From JAUXFK01 sp034189035 (lineage in GTDB: Bacteria > Desulfobacterota > UBA8473): 14,672 nucleotides of DNA. The position numbers were made by a program, and so were the translations under genes. How positions within the stretch are numbered: position 1 is the stretch's first letter; each line of letters starts with the position of its first letter. The stretch covers positions 1 through 14,672 of the forward strand of contig JAXHVA010000102.1 of NCBI GenBank assembly GCA_034189035.1, read 5' to 3'. Below are positions 1 through 8,322 of this stretch, in pieces. A model generated the notes under the pieces. The model saw only the letters and a program-made list of their open reading frames with translations. It searched no databases and was not told the DNA's origin.

Positions 1-44
1 GTGAAGTTTTCAAATTCAAGTTGCTTTTCTGAGCGTCTGTACAT
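1..44 (-). CDS. Transposase N-terminus (IS1182/IS5-like), cut by left edge
   Basis: Only the first 14 codons lie inside the window, starting at an ATG on the minus strand and reading MYRRSEKQLEFENF. From memory, this opening (MYR-x-SEKQL-x-F) is typical of DDE transposases of the IS1182/IS5 type, which usually continue with a PFGG-x-L motif that lies outside the window here. No good ribosome binding site is visible upstream of the ATG. Nothing can be said about whether the gene is intact. The family call rests on a very short match, so confidence is moderate. Confidence 0.45.
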   Translation of the reverse strand, partial: MYRRSEKQLEFENF

Positions 45-205
45 GATTTTTTCGCCGATTCGTGCAAGGGTTTTTGAAGAAACATGCAAAATTGCTTGCA
101 TTTTCGGCCAACCTATTAACACATATAAATAAATATATCAACACATTAACGCTTATTCAGCAGGCCTTATATTAGTCAATCGATTTCAAAAAGGAGGGAT
201 CCCAA

Positions 206-1006
206 ATGGCTCAATTTATTAATGCTTTTGAAATCTTTAAGCTACTCGATAAATCAAACTGTAGACAGTGCAATGAAAAAACTTGTCTTGCATTTGCTGC
301 CAGAGTTTTTAAGGGCGAAAGGCAGCTCAATGAGTGCCCTCAACTTGATAGCGAGGTGATTGCGGAATATGAAACAACGACCGACGAACAGGTGACGGTT
401 GAAAACGATCAGAACGCCTTGTTTAAAACATTGAAAGAAAAGATCAAAACAATCGATCTTTCCGCAGCGGCAAGGAGGCTGGGGGCGGAGTATTCAGAAG
501 ACAAATTGACACTGAAAGTCCTCGGTAAAAACTTGAGTGTCGATACGAATGGAAACATTTCAACGGAAATCCATGTTCATTCGTGGATAGCAATACCTGT
601 ATATAATTATATAATCTACGGTACAGGAATTCCTGTATCGGGAAATTGGATGTCGTTCAGGGAACTCAAAGGCGGTAAGACATGGGGGCACTTTTTTAAT
701 CATCAATGCGAGAAACGCTTAAAAAGAATTGCCGACAACCATACGAGCCTTTTTGAGGATATGATTCACATTTTTAATGGAAAGCAGGTTGAGAATCACT
801 ACCAGTCCGACATTTCACTTGTCTTGCATCCCTTGCCCAAAGTGCCGCTTTTGATCTGTTACTGGAAGCCGGAAGACGGGCTTGAATCCAATCTCAATCT
901 TTTTTTTGACTCAACAGCAGAGGACAATCTTAACATTGAGTCAGTCTATCTTCTCGGCACAGGGCTTGTATTAATGTTTGAGAAGATTGTTTTGCGGCAC
1001 GGGTAA
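206..1006 (+). CDS. DUF3786 family protein with N-terminal Fe-S cluster motif
   Basis: This intact 266-residue protein starts at an ATG preceded by a strong AAGGAGG ribosome binding site. Residues 19-45 hold a cysteine pattern C-x2-C-x4-C followed by a fourth cysteine (CRQC, then TC, then ECP). It resembles the 4Fe-4S motif of the large corrinoid/Fe-S subunit of CO dehydrogenase/acetyl-CoA synthase. The rest, including the SWIAIPVYNYII and GTGIPVSGNWMSFREL stretches and the FEDMIHIF region, looks like DUF3786, a family common in anaerobes whose function is unknown to me. There is no signal peptide or membrane segment, so it is probably cytoplasmic. It stands alone: the next gene on the right is a pseudogene on the opposite strand. 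The Fe-S motif is seen directly; the family name is from recognition of the architecture. Confidence 0.8.
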   Translation: MAQFINAFEIFKLLDKSNCRQCNEKTCLAFAARVFKGERQLNECPQLDSEVIAEYETTTDEQVTVENDQNALFKTLKEKIKTIDLSAAARRLGAEYSEDKLTLKVLGKNLSVDTNGNISTEIHVHSWIAIPVYNYIIYGTGIPVSGNWMSFRELKGGKTWGHFFNHQCEKRLKRIADNHTSLFEDMIHIFNGKQVENHYQSDISLVLHPLPKVPLLICYWKPEDGLESNLNLFFDSTAEDNLNIESVYLLGTGLVLMFEKIVLRHG

Positions 1007-1256
1007 CGGAATATATCTATAAGATCAATCACTATTCACGAAAACAGATTACAGGTTATTTCCGCATCTCGGAAAGGGATGATTTTTCAATTCCTATGCT
1101 TTAACATTAAACCGGCATAGTAAGAATTTCTTTTTGCTGTAGCGTAAATGAACATGAGGATACCCTCTCTTTCCGTTCAGACATCATCTAAACTTTTAGT
1201 TATTTTGTCCGTCTTAAAAGTGAGGTTTCACCGCGCTAGGAAAATATTTATGAATT

Positions 1257-4200
1257 TTATGCGGATCTTCTGCTATAGTGCCCTCTACCTCCTATCGTTG
1301 TGCTTATCCGCATAACTCTGCTTCCCATAAGAACAGAAAATATTACAAACCCCAGCAGCATCAGCGCCATCGGCATCTTGCCCAAATGCTGCGATATCTA
1401 GGCCAGGCCCACCACAGGAAGTAAGCCCCACCAAACCATAGTTCTCAAGGCTTCATGGTCGGCTAAACAATAAGCCACTTCCGGTAAATATTTGTAATAC
1501 AAATCTATACATTTGCGTCCAAGTTTACTGGGTATAATAAATACATCCCTAAATTGCCAGAGAATCCGAACATGTCTTTCAAGTTTAGAGCCAAAAGCCG
1601 CAGTGGCGATAAAACACCCGCCGTCACTGCTACCGGTCGAAGCAGCTACAGGTGCTGGAGGTGTCCCCAAACTGGATGGATCAATAATAACACCGTTTGA
1701 CAGGCTGTCGGCATCACAGGCAAAGTCAGTAAAGCCGCTGTCTTTTAAGGTGAACGTAATGGATCTCCTATCAGGGCTAAATGTCGCATAAGCAAGGTCT
1801 GTTCAATCCAGCCAGCCGCTATCTGGGCCGTAGTTGTACCAGTGAGCGTCATCAGAAGCGGATTCGGAAAGATAAATGGTAACCCGGACCTCCGCGCCGG
1901 TGGCAACATTTAACTTACAGCGAACAAGCCCCAGGGGTAGATCATCGGGTTTGCCTTCAGCAGAAAGATCAGCAGGATTAACAGCCGTAAGCATTGCAAT
2001 TGTGGCAGAAGCATCATCAGCCGTACTAATCCCCATCTGTCCAACCACATGACCGTCTTCGTTTACCGTGTTCACAGATTTATCAATTATCCGGGGCAGC
2101 CAAGATCTCTTCCATATCAGTAGTACCGTCGCTGTCCAGATCGACCGTATCTGTTACTTCCTGATCATCAGGTATACTATTCGAATCGGTATCTGCAGGG
2201 TCTGCATTATTGGTTGAAAAAGAACACGAATCCGACCAATCAGATTCCGCACCATTGTTATCAAAAGAATGTTACTCTCCGATAATAGGTTATCCTTTTA
2301 TCTGAGAAATAAGTCGGCACAATAAATGATGTAAGATCAGTTGTGCTTGTTTCGTCGAAAACCATCTCTGACTCTGAAAAATCACCATTCGTTTTACTGA
2401 TCTGCCATCGGGTAGCACCATGGGTATCGCCGCTGTCAGGATCGCAAAAAGTAGCTGTCTGAAGCGTGGGTGTCAATGATATGTTTGATGCCCCATCTGT
2501 CCGCGAGGAAAGAACAGACTGATCAGAAGGAGTATTATCGGAGGGAGAAGAATACGTTGCTTTAATAGAACCTGCATCGCTGACATTCCCTGCAGCATCT
2601 TCGGCAGTTATATAAAAAGTATTCTTGTCTACCTCCAAAGTGCTCGTGTAAGACCATGTAGTTTCACCATATGTATAGGTGACTCCGGCCGTGAAACCGT
2701 TAACATAAATAATAATCGTATCTAATGCACAGGTGCCACTGAGAGTCATGTCAAAATGAGAGGTTGAGTAATCTTTGCCCAAACCGCTTCCACTTTCTAT
2801 GGTGACAATCGGAGTACTGGCAGGGTATTATTCACGGCAAATGTTTTGGTACTGTCAGTCAGGTTGTTCCCATCGGTATAAGCAGCGGTTATGGTAATAG
2901 TCGCTGTGCCGTCATTGCCAGAAGGTATATCCATTGAATAGCCCCATATGTTAGGATCAGCGGTGTTCGTAATGTTACTTGCTGGAACATCGCTGTTAAT
3001 AACGGCATAGTCAATCACAATCTGACGAACGCCAAATAAATCATAATCACTTAAAAAGTAGCTTTAATATTTATAATATCAGCATCTTTATAAGGATCTG
3101 ATTCGCTGAAATCTACAACCACAGAAAATGGAGAGGGTTTTGCAGTAACCTACTTTGAATAAGCGCTTTCATTAAATGAGTTAACTGCTGTTACTACAAA
3201 ATAGTAACTCGTATTATTAGTTAGACCGGTTATAGTTGCACTGGGAGAATAGCTGGTTCCTTGGCTGCTATATTGATAAGTATAAGGGCCTTCATCATCT
3301 GTTCCTTAATACACCTTATAATACCCAGTCGCTGAATCTGCATTATTTTCAACGTCAGCATTCGTATCCCATGTTAGTGTTGCTTTAGCATCACTAGGTG
3401 AAGCTTTAACACTAAAAGGAGGGACCGTGTTCCCAAGAGGACCCCAGATATAATTAGCAAGGATTTGACCGGTTGCATAAAACCCTCTTTCGCCATTAAC
3501 TGCCTTATTAGCGCCTTCCGCATTATATATGTCAACTCTATTGTAAACGCGCATTCTATCTCTTATCGTAGCTTCATGAGGAAAAGGCCAAAGATCCTCA
3601 TCCGCTTGTCCGTTTGTTCAATCCTGTAAAAGATTATCCCCTGTTTCACCCCATAATGTTCCTGATTTGCCATAGAACTTTATTATCTCAGCCCCAATTT
3701 GTGCTCCACCTTGTCCAGCAGTTTTGAGCGTTGAACTTGATTCAATCCTTACCGGATACTTCAAACCACTTATTAACACATTTACTTCATTGGAGTTTTC
3801 AGAACAGAGATCATTTGTTCACGCTGTGCTTTCACTACCATAGTTAGCTGCATTTCCATAATACGCATTGTAATCAGAAGTAGATGCAAATCCACTGGCT
3901 CCATATTCTGCGGCACTATATTGAATTCTTAATAATAGGAGCACCGCCGGACTCATTCATTACTCCTCTACCATCCTAAACTGTATGACTATCAAGTGGT
4001 AGAGTAACAAGGGAACAGCTCTGAATTGATCCCCTCTGGTCACAATACCTGTAATACCATCTATTACTGCGCAATCAACATACGTATAATCAGAACCTGC
4101 AGCGCTATAGAATTCCATATTATGGTCGCTTATTACGGCATTACCTTCGTAGTCCTTCATAGTTTGTGTGTCCGGGCTTTTATATTTTTAGCAATACAGC

Positions 4201-5053
4201 CTCTATACAAAATATTATTGGTTTTACCGTTTTGACCAAATCCTCCCCAGAGGCTATCACTGATTTGAGGATGCCAGTGCCTTGGTTCGTCATAATCAAT
4301 AGCAATGCAATTTTGATATTTGACGTCGCTGGATGAATAGTTTTAATAACAAGAGACATATCCACTTGTCCATCCATCTTGTCTTGATATGCATCGCCTT
4401 AAAACAATATGGTCAGATTGATAAGTAATAAAAACATACTTTCCCCAAACCCAAGCGTAACATTCTTCAAGCAATACGTATGACGTACCTTCAAGCGTGA
4501 AAGGATTGCTCATTTCATTCCTTGTGAAGTCAACCGGTTGCTGATAACATTTTGTTACCCCTATACTGATCATTTTTATATAATCTCCAGCAATCATTCC
4601 AACAGCGGCTCCTTGATTCCAGCCGAAATCTTCTAAATTTCGACCTTCAATATCCTGTACGATTATATAGCTATCAGATGAACCCGATTGTGATAGGTCT
4701 TTGATCTGAAGCTTATTGTGTATCTAGGATGACCCCCATAGTATTCTCAGCGCGTACTGTAGTATAATTCCCAATTGACCCAGAAGGAATACTGCCAGCT
4801 GTAATCATATTAATGGCCCCAGTGTAAGTGCCATCACGAATAATAAGTTCATCCCCTCCGGACATTGCGCTCAAAGCAGTAGATATTTCATGAGCGGCTG
4901 TGCTCCAAGATGTATATCCAGAACCGGGGTTTGGACTGGCAGGATCAACATATCTTGTAATCCTAGCATACGAAAGATCTGGCATGAAGATCGGACATAA
5001 TAATAAGAAAAAAAGATCAGTACTACCGACTGTAATGTTTTATTTTTCATCAT
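1257..5053 (-). pseudogene. Broken secreted beta-helix / Fn3 / choice-of-anchor U / CFI-box surface protein
   Basis: Read with frame corrections, this would be a protein of about 1,260 residues. It starts at 5053 (MMKNKTLQ) after an AGAGG site and has a signal peptide ending MPDLSYA. Next comes a right-handed beta-helix region (about 4965-3560; motifs LLEECYAWVWGKY, RRCISRQDG, QNCIAID, EDLWPFPHEA). Then come a fibronectin type III domain (about 3430-3150), Ig-like segments (3020-2510), another Fn3-like segment, an acidic DTDSNSIPDDQE / DLDSDGT calcium-type repeat (about 2200), a choice-of-anchor U domain (2090-1670) and a CFI-box tail (CFIATAAFGS near 1620). The tail ends in a hydrophobic helix and a basic end (GSRVMRIS). 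Such tails occur on exported surface proteins. Breaks include a missing T in the signal peptide (5008-5014), frameshifts near 4700, 4170, 3980, 3920, 3000, 2800, 2265 and 2095, and stops at 4343, 3819, 3618, 3306, 3150, 1803 and 1398. It is a decayed gene unless the sequence is poor. Confidence 0.85.
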
Positions 5054-5061
5054 AAACCTCT

Positions 5062-5310
5062 TTTTATACATCTCTTTCGTGTTCAGAACCAAAAGCCACA
5101 GTAATGATAAAATACCTGCATCGCTACTACCAGTCGAATCAGATGTAGGAGGTATCCTCAAATCGGATGAAGCAATGATAATATCATTTGCCACAGGCTG
5201 TCGGCATTACAGGCAGAGTCAGTAAAGCCGTCGTCGGGGTTCTATTTGTACCAATGAGCGTCATCAGGAGTGACTTCAGAAAGATAAATCGTAATCCGAA
5301 ACTCATAAAT
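5062..5310 (-). pseudogene. Relic of a second choice-of-anchor U / CFI-box gene tail
   Basis: The minus strand reads EFRITIYLSEVTPDDAHWYK, a stop, then NPDDGFTDSACNADSL, then, in shifted frames, pieces matching DPSSLGTPP, STGSSDAG and VAFGSE-HERDV. These match in order the tail of the neighbouring large gene (1590-1900: EVRVTIYLSESASDDAHWYN, GFTDFACDADSLSNG, TGSSDGGCFIATAAFGS). A segment between the anchor-U strands (about 20 residues) is missing, and the tail ends at a frameshift just before the start codon at 5053. The similarity is visible at DNA level too. This is a same-strand partial paralogue whose body is gone. It could come from duplication within the locus or from a second gene of the same family. 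Confidence 0.75.
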
Positions 5311-5454
5311 AAAAATGCAGTAATTCTTTTGCTTTACTATGATATGTAGATCGGTTTGTAATTCGTAAAATAAAAGCGAAATAATTTTAGCGGGATATAC
5401 TGATCCTTCTTTTAGTACTCTATAATGCCAGGTTTGAACAAGAAATCATGTTTA

Positions 5455-5545
5455 CCATTCCAGAGAATTTCGACTGGATTTGGTTTTTGGGCTATGTCCT
5501 CAAAGATGAAATTCAGAACCACAGCAGATAAAAATAGTTCCTTGT
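5455..5545 (-). pseudogene. Possible third CFI-box fragment
   Basis: On the minus strand the DNA CTGTGGTTCTGAA, followed by TTTGAGGACAT and AAATTCTCTGGAATGG, lines up loosely with the CFI-box region of the other two copies (CTGTGGCTTTTGGTTCTGAA at 5090; GATTCTCTGGCAATT at 1550). The conceptual peptide VEILWNGKHDFLF parallels VRILWQFRDVFII. A stretch of roughly 25 bases between the two matching blocks has no counterpart. The match is short and gapped, so this is a tentative relic. Confidence 0.4.
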
Positions 5546-5822
5546 TATTCTTTTACTTACCTCACAGGTATCTTTACGTGCTCATCCAACCTTTTAGTCA
5601 TAAAAAGCCTTTACAATCCCCATAGATATTGATAGATTAAGAACAACGCTAAAGAGGCTTAATCCAGCCGGGTCTTACTCATCATCCCGCTACTGATCAA
5701 ACGCCCTACACTCTCAGCTTCTTTTAAAACTCCAACTTCTCTGTTTACAAAAGGCGAGACAATGGATAAAGTTTTAGACGTTTTACTAAAAAAAGAACAA
5801 AATCATTCTATGGAGGTAGGAT
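5546..5822. other. Intergenic stretch upstream of the nitroreductase
   Basis: I see no convincing gene. A minus-strand frame of about 45 codons with no good start (5662-5795, containing EVGVLKEAESVGRLISSG) and a 24-codon plus-strand frame from 5762 (MDKVLDVLLKKEQ) overlapping the nitroreductase start are both open but not recognised. The promoter of the nitroreductase presumably lies here, but no clear -35/-10 pair stands out. The only firm signal is the GGAGG just before 5823. Confidence 0.4.
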
Positions 5823-6647
5823 ATGAATTTACTTGAGGTCAACATAGAAACATGTAACAAAGACGGAATATGTGCTGCCACTTGTCCTGTGGGAATTATT
5901 GAAGTGCAAAATGCACAATACCCTACTCTTATTGATGGAGCTGAAGATCTGTGCATTCAATGTGGCCATTGCGTGGCAGTCTGTCCTACAGCGAGCCTCT
6001 CACACTGTGATATCCCAATTGACAAATGCCCAACCATACAAAAAGAACTCCAAATTTCCCTCGCGCAATGTGAACAGTTTCTCCGTGCTCGACGCTCCAT
6101 AAGAACATACAAAGAACAATCTGTCCCAAAAAGCGAGGTTTTGAAATTGATCGATCTTGCCAGATACGCACCAACCGGACACAATTCTCAAAGCGTTCAA
6201 TGGCTTGTTCTGGGAGACAGAGACGAATTAAAGCATCTTGCCGGGATCACCGTTGAATGGTTGCGCTGGATGTTGGGCAATATGTCGGAATTTGCCTTGT
6301 CTCTCCATATGGACATGGCGATTCAGCGATGGGAAGAAGGGAATGATATTATCCTTCGAGGTGCACCTATTGTAATAGTTGCCCATGCGTCGAAGGACGA
6401 TCATATGGCCCCGACTTCCAGCACTATTGCACTGTCATATCTTGAATTGGCCTCGACCAGCATGGGTTTGGGGTGTTGTTGGGCAGGCTATTTCCATGCC
6501 GCGGCAACGACTTTTCCCCTTATGATAGAGGCTCTACCACTACCCGACGGCCATAAATGCTTGGGAGCCATGATGATGGGTTATCCCAGGTTTAGCTTCC
6601 ACAGATTACCTTTGCGCAATCAGCCTGAAATCATATGGCGTTTATAA
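5823..6647 (+). CDS. Ferredoxin-fused nitroreductase family flavoprotein
   Basis: This intact 274-residue protein has a GGAGG site about 6 nt upstream of its ATG. Residues 1-60 form a two-cluster 4Fe-4S ferredoxin: C11-x5-C17-x3-C21-P, then C44-x2-C47-x2-C50-x3-C54-P. From about residue 88 follows a nitroreductase domain with the usual FMN-binding start (RARRSIRTY), the APTGHNSQ segment, GAPIVIVAH, LGCCWAGYF and the closing GYP motif with late arginines (MMMGYPRF, then LPLRNQPEIIW). The family uses FMN to move electron pairs to varied substrates; the fused ferredoxin suggests electrons come from a low-potential iron-sulfur donor rather than directly from NAD(P)H. The natural substrate cannot be read from the sequence. 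No signal peptide is visible, so it is cytoplasmic. The MerB-like gene follows 88 bp downstream on the same strand and may share its transcript. Confidence 0.9.
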   Translation: MNLLEVNIETCNKDGICAATCPVGIIEVQNAQYPTLIDGAEDLCIQCGHCVAVCPTASLSHCDIPIDKCPTIQKELQISLAQCEQFLRARRSIRTYKEQSVPKSEVLKLIDLARYAPTGHNSQSVQWLVLGDRDELKHLAGITVEWLRWMLGNMSEFALSLHMDMAIQRWEEGNDIILRGAPIVIVAHASKDDHMAPTSSTIALSYLELASTSMGLGCCWAGYFHAAATTFPLMIEALPLPDGHKCLGAMMMGYPRFSFHRLPLRNQPEIIWRL

Positions 6648-6735
6648 TAACTATACTGTATAATCTTTTTACTACAATCGACGGTGCAAAAAATGCGCTA
6701 TCCCAGAGCATCTAGTTAGCAAAGGAGGTCGAGAT

Positions 6736-7488
6736 ATGCCTAAATCAGAGTATCTGAATAAAACATTTCAAATCATTCTTGAAAGGTTTATTACCACTGG
6801 AAAAGCTCCGAGCTACACCGAAATCGCAGCCGAGTTAGGGGTATCACCTGCAAAGGGGCATAAGCTGTTGCGCAAACTCTTCTCCTCTTTTGGCTTTCCG
6901 GGTTGGTTACACCCAAATACTGACAATATCGTATCATTTGCACCTTTCAACAATGTATCGAATAATTACAGATTAACGATTGAAGGTGAGCAGAAATGGT
7001 TCGGTCAGTGAGCATTTGAATCGCTTGCAGTCTGCTGGCTATTTCCAGGGAAGACAATACAAATCGATTCTATATGCCTTGATTGTAAAGAGCCTATAAG
7101 GGTCAAGGTGAAGGACGGCAAGATCGAGTCAAAGGATCCTGAAGGACTAATTGGCTATGTTTCCATCGCTCTTGGAAAATGGATGTTCAACATCCCCTAC
7201 TCCTGAAGTACAATGAATTTCTTCCGGTCGGAAGAGCATCTTCGCAATTGGAAGAATTTCCAGGAAAAGAAAAAAGGCGGAATCATAGTCCTGAGTGATC
7301 TGATGCGTCTCTTTTCCGGCCCATACTTCACGAAACGAAGGGAGCCGAACTACCTCTCGAATATGGGTGAGTACACTACTGAAGTGATAGCGACTCTTGA
7401 TGACTTAGAAAACGCTGGAAGTTTCTGGCGCTTGAAGTGGTATGAGAAACTCGGGTTCTCCTTAGCAATAAAGTTGGGGTTGATATAG
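6736..7488 (+). CDS. MerB-like (alkylmercury lyase family) protein with two in-frame UGA, probable selenocysteines
   Basis: The ATG at 6736 follows a strong AAAGGAGG site. The frame is continuous to the TAG at 7486-7488 except for TGA at codons 92 (7009-7011) and 157 (7204-7206); read through, it is 250 residues. Residues 1-75 form a winged-helix domain (APSYTEIAAELGVSPAKGHKLL) like the N-terminus of MerB. Then come UAFESLAVCWLFPGKT (92-107), IDSICLDCKEP (110-120) and SUSTMNFFRSEEHLRNW (156-172). Recalled E. coli MerB has CALDTLIFP at Cys96, SSHC at Cys117 and FCCHVHFFAS at Cys159. The two UGA codons therefore sit at Cys96 and Cys159, Glu95 at Asp99 and Cys114 near Cys117. MerB cleaves carbon-mercury bonds with Cys96, Asp99 and Cys159. 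Each UGA has a SECIS-like hairpin 18-19 nt downstream. A TATAAT at 6659-6664 could be a separate -10. Alternatives are a gene killed by two TGC-to-TGA changes, or another substrate for this fold. The family assignment is firm; Sec decoding is a strong inference. Confidence 0.82.
7023..7039 (+). promoter_or_regulatory. Candidate bacterial SECIS for UGA codon 92
   Basis: The RNA GCUUGCA-GUC-UGCUGGC folds into a stem of six pairs with one U-U mismatch, closing a three-base loop that begins with G. Eighteen bases separate the UGA at 7009-7011 from this loop G. Spacing, loop and the UUGCA/UGC stem top closely resemble the fdhF SECIS of E. coli as I remember it. An alternative hairpin (7030-7055, CTGG/CCAG) overlaps it and has no loop G. 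Confidence 0.6.
7219..7236 (+). promoter_or_regulatory. Candidate bacterial SECIS for UGA codon 157
   Basis: The RNA UUCUUCC-GGUC-GGAAGAG forms seven consecutive pairs (one is U-G) with a GGUC tetraloop. Nineteen bases separate the UGA at 7204-7206 from the first loop G. This fits the known bacterial rule of a short hairpin within the coding sequence whose loop starts with G or GG, at roughly 16-37 nt. It is the stronger of the two hairpins. Confidence 0.75.
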
Positions 7489-7521
7489 GAAAAACCACGA
7501 TTAATGGAGTAAAGAAATCAA

Positions 7522-7635
7522 CTATTTAGTACCTGAACGAACCCCCCTAATTTCAGGTTTGAGCAGGCCGAAAAGTTTAGCAAATGCCCAATTGGGAATA
7601 TTGTACTTGTTATGGAATAGGAGCCCCTCTCTTAA
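7522..7635 (-). pseudogene. Unrecognised C-terminal gene fragment
   Basis: The minus strand holds a frame of about 37 codons (REGLLFHNKY, then NIPNWAFAKLFGLLKPEIRG, ending RSGTK and TAG) that looks protein-like but is not recognised. It lies downstream of, and on the same strand as, the broken membrane protein at 7745-8322, so it may be that gene's far end after a large internal deletion. It has no start codon of its own. This is a guess from composition and position. Confidence 0.25.
7531..7558 (+). terminator. Weak hairpin after the MerB-like gene
   Basis: ACCTGAA and TTCAGGT pair perfectly around a 14-base loop, 43 bp after the MerB-like stop codon. Only three T residues follow, so it is at best a weak intrinsic terminator. 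Confidence 0.3.
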
Positions 7636-7744
7636 TCATAGGATTTCTACTTACTAGAAGGCACATCTTCTGATTACAGACGTACCTGTCCACACAAAAT
7701 ATATATTATTGCTCGGCAATTGAAGTATTATTTGCCTGTCCTTT

Positions 7745-8322
7745 TTATTCTTTATGAATCGAGGACTCTATACCCAGTATCGAATATACAAGTGCAGAGA
7801 TTGAATATGAAAGTATATAGTATCTGAGTATTTCGCCTGCAAAAAAGAAATGAGGGGGGCACCCCATGAATCAGAGAAACTGCGTTAATAAGCTTTATTG
7901 ATAAAGTAGTGTCCAAACAACCAGCTATATCGATAGCCTAGCTTAGTTGCAAGACCAATTTGGGAGAAAGTTACAAACAGAAAAGTAGTGAGCAGAAATA
8001 AAACAATAGCACTGGCTATAAAATCGACCTTAGTCCAAGAATATGAACCAGCGATACGACCTGTATGAGGAAGCTTGGTTTTTAATGAAAACTCCATCCC
8101 TGCAAAAACAAGAATTGAGCCAATAATTGGAAGTGGTTTCCAGGCGAAAAAGTATGCTATAATAATTGAAATGTAACATATGAATGCGAGACCTATCACT
8201 GAGGCAAAAACCAGCTTTTCTGTTCTGCTTGCTGTATCTTTCCATGCTATATGGGCAAGGATTATTCCTAGAATGGAATAAATAGCCAGCACAAACAAAA
8301 CAGTAATGCTGATGTATACCAT
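7745..8322 (-). pseudogene. Truncated multi-pass membrane protein, glycosyltransferase-39-like
   Basis: A start codon at 8322 follows AAAGG and opens 145 residues with about four membrane helices (MVYISITVLFVLAIYSILGI, then FASVIGLAFICYISIIIAYFF, PIIGSILVFAGM and FIASAIVLFLLTTFLFV). The next motif, RYSWLFGHYFINKAY, ends at a stop (7885). Beyond that stop, after a frame change, the strand still reads AVSLIHGVPPSFLF and, after a second change near a T run, AGEILRYYILSYSISALVYSILG, ending at 7745. GVPP...FAGE-x-L-x-YY is a recurrent motif of large membrane glycosyltransferase-like proteins (GT39/PMT type), known to me from memory. The gene is therefore a 5' part with two frameshifts, and most of the protein is missing. 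The exact family is uncertain; the membrane nature and decay are clear. Confidence 0.6.

Noticed and set aside
96..113. Similarity of GCATTTTCGGCCAACC near the left transposase to the arm of the 13.7-kb inverted repeat
   Set aside because: The match is about 12 bases with gaps and its orientation is wrong for an IS end shared with that repeat.
1803..3821. In-frame TGA codons of the CFI-box gene as selenocysteine sites
   Set aside because: They are not at catalytic Cys positions, the gene also has TAA and TAG stops and many frameshifts, and Trp fits the contexts better.
5662..5795. Minus-strand frame with EVGVLKEAESVGRLISSG
   Set aside because: It looks somewhat protein-like but has no start codon or ribosome binding site and matches nothing I recognise.
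7583..7672. Small plus-strand frame (MPNWEYCTCYGIGAPLLIIG) after the MerB-like gene
   Set aside because: No ribosome binding site, and it overlaps a more protein-like minus-strand fragment.
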